21,230 bases of DNA from Nitrospinota bacterium (GTDB lineage Bacteria; Nitrospinota_A; JADGAW01): NCBI GenBank assembly GCA_015231815.1, contig JADGAW010000013.1, forward strand, positions 1 to 21,230, given 5' to 3'. A model generated the notes under the pieces. It saw only the letters and a list, made by a program, of their open reading frames with translations. It did not search any database and had not been told where the DNA came from. Numbering within the stretch: position 1 is the stretch's first letter; every line of letters starts with the position of its first letter. The position numbers and the translations under genes are program-made. Positions 1 to 7,218 of the stretch are shown here, in pieces.

Positions 1-22
1 AACCCCATTGGGGGGGAGTAAA

Positions 23-271
23 ATGTTTCAGGAAATAGGGGTATATAAATATCCGATTTCAAAACGGGAAAAGGAAAGAATTGGAAAGAAAAACTATATT
101 TCCTCTGAGGAAAAAAGAAAAAAAACACTTCAATTATCAAAAGAAAAAGACGATGTTAACTTAAAACCTTCAATATTAAAAAAGGTTAAATTTTACAAGT
201 ATCTTCTTGACATGAAGTTAATTTCTCATAAAGAATATATTCAAAAACTTAATGCGATTGAATTGCAATAA
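23..271 (+). CDS. small basic protein of unknown function
   Basis: I do not recognise this 82-residue, lysine-rich protein. The frame is open further up to a TTG at 8, but the ATG at 23 is preferred because a GGGGGAG ribosome-binding site sits four bases before it. The N-terminal two thirds are highly charged with no membrane segment. The last ~25 residues (FYKYLLDMKLISHKEYIQKL) form a short amphipathic helix pair resembling a SHOCT-type C-terminal module, in which a helix, a short turn with Ile-Ser, and a second helix follow one another. That resemblance is by eye only. It ends 30 bases before the transporter gene on the same strand and may be cotranscribed with it. Likely cytoplasmic. Confidence 0.55.
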   Translation: MFQEIGVYKYPISKREKERIGKKNYISSEEKRKKTLQLSKEKDDVNLKPSILKKVKFYKYLLDMKLISHKEYIQKLNAIELQ

Positions 272-301
272 GTACAATTTTTATTTCAATATTTCAGTCT
301 A

Positions 302-1726
302 TTGAATAACGGAAAATATATTGACTCACGACCTTTATGGCTCCTTTTTATTTTTGAATACAAGAATTTTTTCATTTCTCTTTTTGCCACTCTTTTTTTC
401 TTTATAATTCTGGCACTTCCTACACCTGATGGTCTTTCAAGTGAAGGATTTAAAACCCTTGCAGTATTCATTCTTGTCCTTTGCCTGTGGATAACTCAAG
501 CACTTCCAATGTCCGTGACGGCACTTCTTGTTTTTGGACTTTTACCGCTTTTAGGGGTAATGGATAGTAATGAAGCTTTTTCCCTGTTTGGAAACCAAGC
601 AGTATTTTTCATACTGGGAGCATTTTTTCTTGCAGCAGCCATCATGACATCCGGGTTAAGTACAAGGATTGCTTTTATTTTCCTCAATCTTTTTGGTTCG
701 ACCCCCAAAAGACTTCTTGTCGGATTAATGCTTTCTTCCGCCTTCTTTACCTTTTTTATTCCAGAACATGCTGTTGCGGCAATATATTTACCCATTGCAC
801 TTGAAATAGCCCGGGCTCTTCACCTGAAACCAGGTTATTCCCGTTACGGAAAAACCCTCTTTTTAGCTGTTGCCTGGGGTTGCATCATGGGAGGAGTAGC
901 AACATTGCTTGGGGGTGCAAGAAACCCTTTGGCAATTGGAATTCTCTATGAATACAACGGACAAACAATCTCTTTCATGGAATGGTTTTTATATGCATCT
1001 CCCATTACTGTGTGTATGCTCATTATTGGGGTTTTAATTATTAAATTCAAATTCAAACCTGATATTCACGATATTTCCCCTGCAACAAAACTTATTGCCA
1101 GTAAACTTCAGGAAATGGGTGGAATGAACCTTAAAGAAAAACTGATTCTTGTTATTTTTCTTGGAACGGTTTTTTGTTGGGGAGTGTGGGGAGAAGAACT
1201 GGGGTTAGCAGAAATTGCTATTATTTCAGTTGGTTTGCTTTTTTTATTTAATTTAATGACTTGGGAAGATGTTGAAGAAAATGTTAACTGGGGAATTATA
1301 TTAATGTACGGCGGAGCTATTGCCATTGGAAAGGCAATGGTAACAACGGGCTGTGCACTTTGGCTTGTAAACCTTTTTCTTCCCAATGATTCAGTGAGCC
1401 CTTTTCTTATTCTTATAGGCATTGTTGTTTTAGCTGTTTTTCTCACTGAGGGAATTTCAAACTCTGCTGTTGTAGCATTGCTTTTGCCGGTTTGTTTGAT
1501 TTTGTCTGAGAAGTTCGGTATCGACCCTAAACTCGTAACTCTTGCAGTCGCAATACCAGCTGGTTTAGCTTTTATGCTTCCAACAAGTTCCCCAACAAAC
1601 GCAATATGTTATTCAGCAGGGTACTATACGATAAGTGAAATTATTAAAATTACCCTTTTTCTTGATATTTCAGTTGTTGTTGTCTTTACTTTAGTTAATC
1701 AATTCCTTTGGTCTTTCTCGATATAG
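302..1726 (+). CDS. DASS/SLC13-family anion (dicarboxylate/sulfate) transporter
   Basis: A polytopic inner-membrane protein of 474 residues, the usual size for divalent anion:Na+ symporters, which import dicarboxylates, citrate or sulfate. The two inverted-repeat halves are visible. The second half keeps the family signature SNSAVVALLLPV at 386-397, followed by the re-entrant hairpin LAFMLPTSSPTNAI ending at 435. The first half has the hairpin GGVATLLGGARNP at ~198-209, but the expected Ser-Asn-Thr before it is replaced by PEHAVAAIYLPI at 154-165. That may alter cation or substrate binding. The start is a TTG with no clear ribosome-binding site; no better ATG exists before the conserved core. 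It is followed after 19 bases by an SGNH protein, so the two may be cotranscribed. The substrate cannot be read from the sequence. Confidence 0.85.
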   Translation: MNNGKYIDSRPLWLLFIFEYKNFFISLFATLFFFIILALPTPDGLSSEGFKTLAVFILVLCLWITQALPMSVTALLVFGLLPLLGVMDSNEAFSLFGNQAVFFILGAFFLAAAIMTSGLSTRIAFIFLNLFGSTPKRLLVGLMLSSAFFTFFIPEHAVAAIYLPIALEIARALHLKPGYSRYGKTLFLAVAWGCIMGGVATLLGGARNPLAIGILYEYNGQTISFMEWFLYASPITVCMLIIGVLIIKFKFKPDIHDISPATKLIASKLQEMGGMNLKEKLILVIFLGTVFCWGVWGEELGLAEIAIISVGLLFLFNLMTWEDVEENVNWGIILMYGGAIAIGKAMVTTGCALWLVNLFLPNDSVSPFLILIGIVVLAVFLTEGISNSAVVALLLPVCLILSEKFGIDPKLVTLAVAIPAGLAFMLPTSSPTNAICYSAGYYTISEIIKITLFLDISVVVVFTLVNQFLWSFSI

Positions 1727-1745
1727 GTTTTTTAAAGACAACAAA

Positions 1746-2894
1746 ATGAAAAAGCTCTCAATCAAACGTATTCTCTTTCAAGTAGTCCTTTTCATTCCCA
1801 TAACTGTACTCTTATATTTTTTCGTTATATTCATAATGGATGCAAGGTTACTGAATGAACGTATTAACACCGATAAAACAGCGTCTCTTGTTGCTTACTT
1901 TAAAAACCGAAAACCAACACAATTTCCTCCTCCGGCAGGTTTTAAAACTTTAAACAGCAATGATTTCAACATATTCGTTTTTGGCGGTTCTTCTGTCATT
2001 ATTTCAGATGGACATCCATTCCCCAAACATTTGCAGGATTTGCTTAATAAAAAGTCAGAAAATGGACGAAAAGTACGTGTGACAAACTTTGGTGTATTGG
2101 GAATAGATTCTTACAATGTAACGTATCGAGCGTGGCAATCCCTAACAGGACTTAAGGTAAAGCCTGATCTTATGATTGTATATACAGGTCATAATGACTA
2201 CAATAACGCTTATCGGAATATTATTAATAAAGACCATGAAGGACTATTTGATCTTTTTTTGAGAATAAGTTATCGATACACAGGTCAAAAATTTACCTTC
2301 TCGAATCAAAAAGGTTTTTCTTTAAGCAAGTCTTTTCCTGATATGAAATGGTTTTCAATATTTAATCGCCCAAAATTCGTAAATTTAGCTCAAATGGCTG
2401 GGGTGGCTGAAATCTCTACTGCATTATACGAACAATACAATAAAGAAATATTCCTCCATTTTCAAGATAATCTTAAACTGTTGCAAAAGATGTGTAGTGA
2501 GGCAAAAGTGCCTTTGTTGCTCATTACTCCTGTTGGAAATATTCACGCAAAACCATTTGGGAAGACTGATATTGTTGACAAGTATTACGATCAAGGCATG
2601 AAAGAAACAAACAGAGAAAAAGCGTTCACGTTATTACGAAAAGCACAAGAACACGAACTCTTCACCGGAGATATGCGAGTTAAAAAAGCTGTGCGTGATT
2701 ATCTCATTGGGTTAAACAATCACTTCACGATCTTTACTATCAACTTAGAAAGCGAATTGATGGATAGAGACTTTTCCTATAGTCCAGACGAATTTCTGGA
2801 TTATTTTCATCTCACTGATAAAACTCACTCTCTAATTGCTGAAATTATCGTAAATAAAATAAATACTATCCCTTTGTTAGCTCAGAGAAACTGA
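1746..2894 (+). CDS. membrane-anchored SGNH/GDSL-type hydrolase
   Basis: The 382-residue protein has one N-terminal membrane helix (~9-31) followed by a probably periplasmic SGNH-hydrolase fold. The conserved blocks are in order: nucleophile block FVFGGSS (Ser82 in Gly-Gly-Ser), block II NFGVLG (Gly116 region), block III YTGHND (Gly148, Asn150), and a C-terminal D-x-x-H at 352-355 (DYFHLT). The complete Ser/Gly/Asn/His set suggests an active esterase or O-acyltransferase-like enzyme acting on surface glycans or lipids. The substrate is unknown. A GGS rather than GDS nucleophile motif is seen in several bacterial SGNH subfamilies. It lies 19 bases after the DASS transporter with no evident Shine-Dalgarno and converges on a second, dissimilar SGNH gene. 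Confidence 0.8.
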   Translation: MKKLSIKRILFQVVLFIPITVLLYFFVIFIMDARLLNERINTDKTASLVAYFKNRKPTQFPPPAGFKTLNSNDFNIFVFGGSSVIISDGHPFPKHLQDLLNKKSENGRKVRVTNFGVLGIDSYNVTYRAWQSLTGLKVKPDLMIVYTGHNDYNNAYRNIINKDHEGLFDLFLRISYRYTGQKFTFSNQKGFSLSKSFPDMKWFSIFNRPKFVNLAQMAGVAEISTALYEQYNKEIFLHFQDNLKLLQKMCSEAKVPLLLITPVGNIHAKPFGKTDIVDKYYDQGMKETNREKAFTLLRKAQEHELFTGDMRVKKAVRDYLIGLNNHFTIFTINLESELMDRDFSYSPDEFLDYFHLTDKTHSLIAEIIVNKINTIPLLAQRN

Positions 2895-2983
2895 TACGTA
2901 GATAATGGTGCTTTGGTATTCCGTTTAGCTCTTACCTCTCATTGTGAATCGGCTTTCAAGTATGTAATGAATATCGTAATTTT

Positions 2984-4126
2984 TTACTTTTTTTCGGGGT
3001 TTAAGGAACTATCTAAAGTAGTGAGTATCTTGTTGAATAAGACGTCATGGGCAATAAAGTTAGGATGATGATCTGTTTCGTGAACCCATAATTTTGAAGC
3101 TTTATGCTTGGAAAGTTCAGGTAATGCATCAATAAAAGGAATTTTTTCCTGATTACAAAAATCCCGAAGACTTTTTATGAGTTTACTATAGGGATATTGA
3201 GAAAAATTGATAAGTTCAGGAAAAAGAAGAAGATAAAATGAAGTACCATTTTCTTTTACCATTTTATGAAGTTCTTTTATTTGATAAAAATTCAACTTGC
3301 CCCTTTCTAATCTTTCATTGCTGAGATGAATTAATCCTTTTGCAATCTTATTGACTTTGAGTGTGTACCAAATATAGTGAACTAAAGCACTCCATTGATA
3401 CTTTTTGGAATCAGAAAAGATTTTTTTATAATCTTCTCCGATTAATTTTCTGTGTTCTCTCAGAACGGAAGAAACGGGGAAATCATTCGTGTTCCATTGA
3501 AGAATTACCATATCTGAATTTAACTTTTTCCCAAAATATTGGTATATTTTTGACTCGTTCATCGTGTTTGCTCCGGGCATTGCAAGATTTATTATTTCAA
3601 CCTTTTTTCCTGATAGTCTCTTTTTCCTGAAGCTTTCAGCAAGTTTAATTGGAAAAATATCAGAGAAACGAGTTCCTTCTCCAACAGTGAAAGAATCTCC
3701 CAGAATTAAAATTCTGTAAACATTATTACCCTTTTTTAGTTCATGCTCTACGTCTCGGAACCCTAAACTATTGGTTTTGTAGGTAACACAATTATCTGCT
3801 TCAAACCTTCCCATGCCTTTACCATCGTAGCAATGTTTGAAAGTAATATTAGGCTTATAGGTATATAAACCATCATTAAAAATTCGTAAAACATCTCCAT
3901 TGAACCATTCTTGTTTTATTCCGTTATAAACACTTATGCGTGGTTTTTTAATATCTACGGGAAAATAAAACCTGAAAATAACTTCTAAAGCGACAAGCAT
4001 ACAGATTATTGTTCCCAATAAAACGAGAAGATTTTGCTTAACAGAATGATTTTTCACAATATATAATCTTAAAAAGTGAAATGCCCTAAAATAGCTACCA
4101 TTATCCAATAAAACAAACGAGAACAT
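2984..4126 (-). CDS. membrane-anchored SGNH/GDSL hydrolase (second, distinct)
   Basis: A second SGNH-fold protein, poorly similar to its convergent neighbour. Visible motifs are ILILGDSFTVGEG (Ser145 in the classical GDS), NLAMPGANT (Gly185), QWNTNDF (Asn214) and the C-terminal TDHHPN (Asp352, His354). A single membrane helix at ~33-53 suggests a periplasmic catalytic domain. As drawn, the start leaves only six bases to the divergent TMTC-like start at 4133. A GTG at codon 24 (4057) would place the helix close to the N terminus and free room for control signals; neither start has a clear ribosome-binding site. The probable role is deacylation or acyl transfer on an envelope polymer. Family assignment is good; substrate unknown. 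Confidence 0.8.
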   Translation of the reverse strand: MFSFVLLDNGSYFRAFHFLRLYIVKNHSVKQNLLVLLGTIICMLVALEVIFRFYFPVDIKKPRISVYNGIKQEWFNGDVLRIFNDGLYTYKPNITFKHCYDGKGMGRFEADNCVTYKTNSLGFRDVEHELKKGNNVYRILILGDSFTVGEGTRFSDIFPIKLAESFRKKRLSGKKVEIINLAMPGANTMNESKIYQYFGKKLNSDMVILQWNTNDFPVSSVLREHRKLIGEDYKKIFSDSKKYQWSALVHYIWYTLKVNKIAKGLIHLSNERLERGKLNFYQIKELHKMVKENGTSFYLLLFPELINFSQYPYSKLIKSLRDFCNQEKIPFIDALPELSKHKASKLWVHETDHHPNFIAHDVLFNKILTTLDSSLNPEKK

Positions 4127-4132
4127 CGTATC

Positions 4133-5932
4133 ATGCTCAAAAAAAAAATAAGTTTTATCTATTTAATACCGGTAATTCTTTTAACCTGTTTATTATATTC
4201 ACCCTCATTGAACGCTCCTTTTATCTTTGATGATAAAACTAAAATTGTAGCAAATCCTGACATTAAAGACTTTAATAATATCCTAGCAAAACTTGTTTAC
4301 CCCTATGACAAAGAGAATTTTAATCCAGCAAGAAATGATCCTTCCAGACCTATTGTCTATTTAACCTATGCCCTTAACTATCAATTTGGCGAACTTAATA
4401 CGAGGGGGTATCACTTTGTTAATCTTTTCATACATTTATTGAATGTAGTACTCCTTTTTTTCTTGTCTAAAAAAGTGCTTTTATTTACTCAGCTAAAATC
4501 TCCTTGGATTCCTTTATTCATTTCGTTTATTTTTGCGGTTCACCCTCTCAATACCTCAACAGTTTCATATATTTTTGCACGATCAGACCTCCTCGCAACA
4601 TTATTCTACCTGCTATCAATCATAAGTTTTTTATTGGCAAGAGAAAGAAATAAACTGTTTTTTCCCCTAACACTCATCTTCTTTATTTTTGCTCTTTTTT
4701 CTAAACAAAGTGCGATAACGATTCCAGCAACAATTTTGTTATGCGACTATATCTTCTTGTCCAAAGGAAACATTAAAAAAGTTTGGGAGGGAAAATATTG
4801 TCACCTTACGTTATGGGCTATGCCTCCTTTGTATATTCTTTGGCGGTTGTTTATTTTAGGGGGAATAGGAGATGTTGAGGCTAAGCCAGAGTGGTTGTGG
4901 AATAGGGAATCCTATATTTTCATTCAACCTTACGCAATCTTTCATTATGTGCACTTATTGTTTTTTCCCAATGAATTATTAATATATCATCGTGTTATAC
5001 CGCCAACTTCCTTTTTAGATCAACGAGTTTATATCTCTTGGGTATCACTCATTGTGCTCTTGGTATTCCTTTTTTTTCTTGTTAAGAAAAAGCCTGAAGA
5101 AACTAAAGTTTTACTCTTTGGCAGCATCTGGTTCTTTATAACCATCTCACCAACCTCAACTATTTTCCCAACAACTACCGCCATACATGAAAATAGAACC
5201 TATTTACCGGGAATAGGTTTTTACTTTGTATTGGTTTACTATTGCTTCTTTTTTGTTCAAGAAAAGTATAAAGACAAAAAAGGCGTTAAGAGTGTTTTCA
5301 TTCTTATGTTTTTAATCTATTTCGCTGTACTCTCAGTGATGAACTATGAGCGAAATAGAGATTACAATAATCCTATTAAGCTATGGAGAGAAGCAGTAAA
5401 TAAATACCCTAAATTTTATGAAGCAAGGAAGGCTTTAGGGGATTTATATCTAAAAAGAAAGAAGTACCAACACGCTATCTGGGAATATAAAAAAGCCATA
5501 TACATTGATTACACTATTTTAGAAGGACATAATAATCTTGGGTTGACATATGTTGCCCTTCAACAAGATAAAAAGGCATTAAATGAGTTTTTAATCGCTT
5601 TATCAATTAATCCCAATTCCTACGAATTAAGAAACAATATCGGAAACCTTTATTTGAGAAATGGTCTGTATGGAAATGCAGAAAATGAGTTCTTAATAGC
5701 AAAAAAAATAAATAGCTCCTTACCATTGGCCTATTTTAATTTGGGTAGGTTGTACCAACTTGAAGGAAAATTGTTTTTAGCTCGAAGGGAATATGAAAAT
5801 GCCATTCAGGTTGATTCACAATGGAGTGAGGCTCACAATAATTTAGGGCAAGTATATCAATTACTTGGAGATGAAGAAAAAGCAATGATAGAGTTCAAAA
5901 AAGTTTCTGAATTAAACTCTCCTAACAAATAA
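4133..5932 (+). CDS. TMTC-like multi-pass membrane protein with C-terminal TPR repeats
   Basis: A 599-residue fusion. The N-terminal ~400 residues are a multi-pass membrane region of GT-C/protein O-mannosyltransferase (TMTC, DUF1736-like) type. An Asp-Asp pair sits in the first loop (FIFDD, residues 33-34), the conserved RPIVYLTYALNYQFGELN segment and RGYHFVNLFIHLLNVV follow, and HENRTYLPGIGFYF lies in a late loop. From ~430 to the end there are five consecutive 34-residue tetratricopeptide repeats with the usual A-x-x-x-LG-x-x-Y spacing (for example ARKALGDLYL, HNNLGLTYVAL, AYFNLGRLYQL). The family is thought to transfer sugars from a polyprenyl-phosphate donor onto proteins or glycans; for bacterial members this is inference. 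The two flanking SGNH genes suggest a surface-modification locus. Confidence 0.8.
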   Translation: MLKKKISFIYLIPVILLTCLLYSPSLNAPFIFDDKTKIVANPDIKDFNNILAKLVYPYDKENFNPARNDPSRPIVYLTYALNYQFGELNTRGYHFVNLFIHLLNVVLLFFLSKKVLLFTQLKSPWIPLFISFIFAVHPLNTSTVSYIFARSDLLATLFYLLSIISFLLARERNKLFFPLTLIFFIFALFSKQSAITIPATILLCDYIFLSKGNIKKVWEGKYCHLTLWAMPPLYILWRLFILGGIGDVEAKPEWLWNRESYIFIQPYAIFHYVHLLFFPNELLIYHRVIPPTSFLDQRVYISWVSLIVLLVFLFFLVKKKPEETKVLLFGSIWFFITISPTSTIFPTTTAIHENRTYLPGIGFYFVLVYYCFFFVQEKYKDKKGVKSVFILMFLIYFAVLSVMNYERNRDYNNPIKLWREAVNKYPKFYEARKALGDLYLKRKKYQHAIWEYKKAIYIDYTILEGHNNLGLTYVALQQDKKALNEFLIALSINPNSYELRNNIGNLYLRNGLYGNAENEFLIAKKINSSLPLAYFNLGRLYQLEGKLFLARREYENAIQVDSQWSEAHNNLGQVYQLLGDEEKAMIEFKKVSELNSPNK

Positions 5933-5945
5933 ATACATCGACTTT

Positions 5946-5970
5946 AAAGTAAGATAAAACATCTTACTTT
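5946..5970. terminator. perfect 10-bp hairpin after the TMTC-like gene
   Basis: AAAGTAAGAT and ATCTTACTTT form a perfect 10-bp stem with a five-base AAAAC loop, 13 bases past the stop codon at 5932. There is no long U tract beyond the T residues of the stem itself, so it is either a weak terminator or a transcript-end-protecting stem. Confidence 0.5.
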
Positions 5971-6019
5971 CACTTTGTCACTGAGAAATAGAGATAAAAA
6001 CCGATTAACTCTTGAGGTT

Positions 6020-6159
6020 ATTGATGGGACAAGCTTTGAATGGATTTTCAACTGAACAGCGACTTCACCAAGAGCTGAAGTTGATGTTTAGTTGACCTCG
6101 GAAGAAACGGCCGCCTTAAAGCCTTTTCTGAGAATGAGTTCCAAGCTTGCCCCATCAAT
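6020..6159 (+). ncRNA. candidate structured RNA (three-way junction); MITE-like element is the alternative
   Basis: In a gene-free stretch, 6020-6041 pairs with 6138-6159 (20 of 22 positions, P1). Inside, 6048-6067 pairs with 6076-6095 around an 8-base loop (19 of 20, P2). Then 6097-6105 pairs with 6124-6132, and an inner GGC/GCC at 6109-6111/6121-6123 completes P3. G-T wobbles occur in all three stems and would become A-C mismatches on the other strand, so a plus-strand transcript is favoured. By hand count 6021-6158 is about 45% GC (62 of 138), clearly above the flanks. The order of closing stem, terminal stem and small 3'-side hairpin is reminiscent of 6S RNA, but I see no decisive 6S sequence. 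TTA flanks both ends (6018-6020, 6159-6161), so a small inverted-repeat mobile element cannot be excluded. No convincing promoter precedes it. Confidence 0.45.
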
Positions 6160-6213
6160 TATCAGACTTCTATTTTTCAATTTTTATCAGGGTAGCTCCC
6201 TTGTTTTTGAAAA

Positions 6214-6222
6214 TGATATAAT
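6214..6222 (+). promoter_or_regulatory. extended -10 promoter for ppiC
   Basis: TGATATAAT is a consensus extended -10 element (TG at 6214-6215, TATAAT at 6217-6222). It predicts a start near 6229, about 30 bases before the ppiC ATG. No good -35 hexamer is present at the usual spacing, as expected for an extended -10 promoter. Confidence 0.6.
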
Positions 6223-6259
6223 CCCCTCTTAACTTTATTAATTTATTAGAGGTTTTATT

Positions 6260-6538
6260 ATGAGTAGAGCGAAAGCAAGGCATATTTTGGTTAAAACAGA
6301 AGAAGAATGTAAAAGTTTATTGGAGCAGATAGCTCAAGGGAGTGATTTTGGCGATGTTGCATCAGAACATTCTCTTTGTCCCTCTGGAAAACAAGGCGGA
6401 GACCTCGGAGAATTCGGTAGAGGACAAATGGTACCTGAATTTGATCAAGCAGTTTTTAACGGAAATGTTGGTGAAGTGCAGGGTCCAATACAGACTCAGT
6501 TTGGCTACCATCTACTTGAAGTAACTGAGCGTACTTAA
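6260..6538 (+). CDS. ppiC: parvulin-type peptidyl-prolyl cis-trans isomerase
   Basis: A stand-alone 92-residue parvulin domain, the same length class as E. coli PpiC, which catalyses cis-trans isomerisation of X-Pro bonds. Diagnostic segments are ARHILVKTEEE at the N terminus, the central SLCPSGKQGGDLGEFGRGQM (about residues 40-58), VPEFDQAVF, and the C-terminal TQFGYHLLEV with the conserved Gly-Tyr-His. No signal peptide or membrane segment is present, so it should be cytoplasmic, unlike SurA or PrsA. An AGAGG ribosome-binding site at 6248-6252 precedes the ATG. The gene appears monocistronic, with an extended -10 promoter before it and a strong hairpin after it. Confidence 0.95.
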   Translation: MSRAKARHILVKTEEECKSLLEQIAQGSDFGDVASEHSLCPSGKQGGDLGEFGRGQMVPEFDQAVFNGNVGEVQGPIQTQFGYHLLEVTERT

Positions 6539-6560
6539 GATTTTCACCATAGATTATAAG

Positions 6561-6590
6561 CAACCTCCCAATCTCCTTTTTGGGAGGTTG
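6561..6590. terminator. 11-bp perfect hairpin after ppiC
   Basis: CAACCTCCCAA pairs perfectly with TTGGGAGGTTG across an eight-base loop, 22 bases after the ppiC stop. It is GC-rich and stable but followed by GGGAATC rather than a U run, so termination would be non-canonical. Confidence 0.6.
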
Positions 6591-6819
6591 GGGAATCAAT
6601 ATTTCAGATGAAATTAAAGCATCCTATTTACCGTTCATTTAAAAAGTTCCTTACGAAGAAATTCATATCAGTTAGAGAAATAAACATGTGCTTTAACATT
6701 GACAGCTAAGACACATATCCATAAAGCAAAATAAATAACTTCCCCCCTTGCTTGTTTTTCTTGTTCATTTGCTGCAAAAGCTCTTCCTTCATCACTGAAA
6801 GCAGATAATTGTAACCTTT
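6591..6819. other. gene-free stretch between ppiC and the cytochrome operon
   Basis: I see no coding frame with a credible start and codon pattern on either strand here. A TTGACA at 6699-6704 lacks a usable -10. A weak stem (AAGCAA at 6724-6729 with TTGCTT at 6748-6753, 18-base loop) followed by GTTTTTCTTG might act as a backup plus-strand terminator. Confidence 0.4.
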
Positions 6820-6866
6820 TTACATTAATGTGAGAAAATTATTGGTTTTTTTCCCAATGTTATAAT
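6820..6866 (+). promoter_or_regulatory. probable regulated promoter of the cytochrome/citryl-CoA lyase operon
   Basis: TGTTATAAT at 6858-6866 is an extended -10 element about 28 bases before the ATG at 6895. There is no recognisable -35. Centred near 6826-6827, about 46 bases before the predicted start site, is the near-palindrome TTACATTAATGTGA (6820-6833). Its position suits an activator site. Which regulator binds is unknown; the half-sites face outward compared with a CRP site, so it is not a standard CRP box. Confidence 0.45.
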
Positions 6867-6894
6867 GTTTTATTAATTTTGTTAAAGGCAGTAG

Positions 6895-7197
6895 ATGAAA
6901 ATTTCACGTTTATTTTTTCTTTTTCTTTTGAGCTTAGCTTTTTATGGATGCCAGAAAACGGATGTTGAATATGCATTTAACAATAATTTTGAACCGCAAA
7001 AAAATAATCGAATTATCTCAGAATATTGCGTAAGCTGTCATCCCCATAAAGATTTTGATAGGGATGGACATATTACAGGTATGTCATTGCAATATAACGA
7101 GAAGAAGTATTCTGATGCAAAAGAATGCACTGATTGTCATGAATATCGTAAGGATTTTTGGACGGGTGATGAACATCGATCAACTATTCGCCCATAA
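6895..7197 (+). CDS. small diheme c-type cytochrome lipoprotein
   Basis: The 100-residue precursor has a hydrophobic leader ending in a lipobox-like LAFYGC, so Cys19 is likely lipidated after signal peptidase II cleavage. Two haem c attachment motifs follow: CVSCH (45-49) and CTDCH (78-82). Extra His residues (51, 59, 94) could supply distal ligands for bis-His haems. The rest is polar, giving a small envelope-anchored electron carrier. An AAAGG precedes the ATG. It is first in a four-gene cluster: the citryl-CoA lyase-like ATG follows after 21 bases. I do not recognise a named family; the two CxxCH sites are unambiguous. Confidence 0.85.
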   Translation: MKISRLFFLFLLSLAFYGCQKTDVEYAFNNNFEPQKNNRIISEYCVSCHPHKDFDRDGHITGMSLQYNEKKYSDAKECTDCHEYRKDFWTGDEHRSTIRP

Positions 7198-7218
7198 TAA
7201 TTTTTTTTGGAGGTATTA

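Noticed and set aside
3361..3630. Plus-strand frame inside the second SGNH gene
   Set aside because: Antisense shadow of a gene with complete catalytic motifs.
6096..6120. Possible SRP RNA core (GACCTCGGAAGAAACGG)
   Set aside because: The conserved GGTCAGG...GGAAGGAAGCAGCC symmetric-loop sequence is not present, and the surrounding pairing is a three-way junction instead of a single hairpin.
6010..6170. Minus-strand reading through the folded element with a single in-frame stop
   Set aside because: The frame looks open only because the region is a large inverted repeat; there is no start signal and one stop interrupts it. A decayed transposase fragment cannot be excluded but is not supported.
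6699..6727. TTGACA at 6699 as a -35 element
   Set aside because: The hexamer 17 bases downstream is TAAAGC, a poor -10, and no gene or transcript end is suggested nearby.
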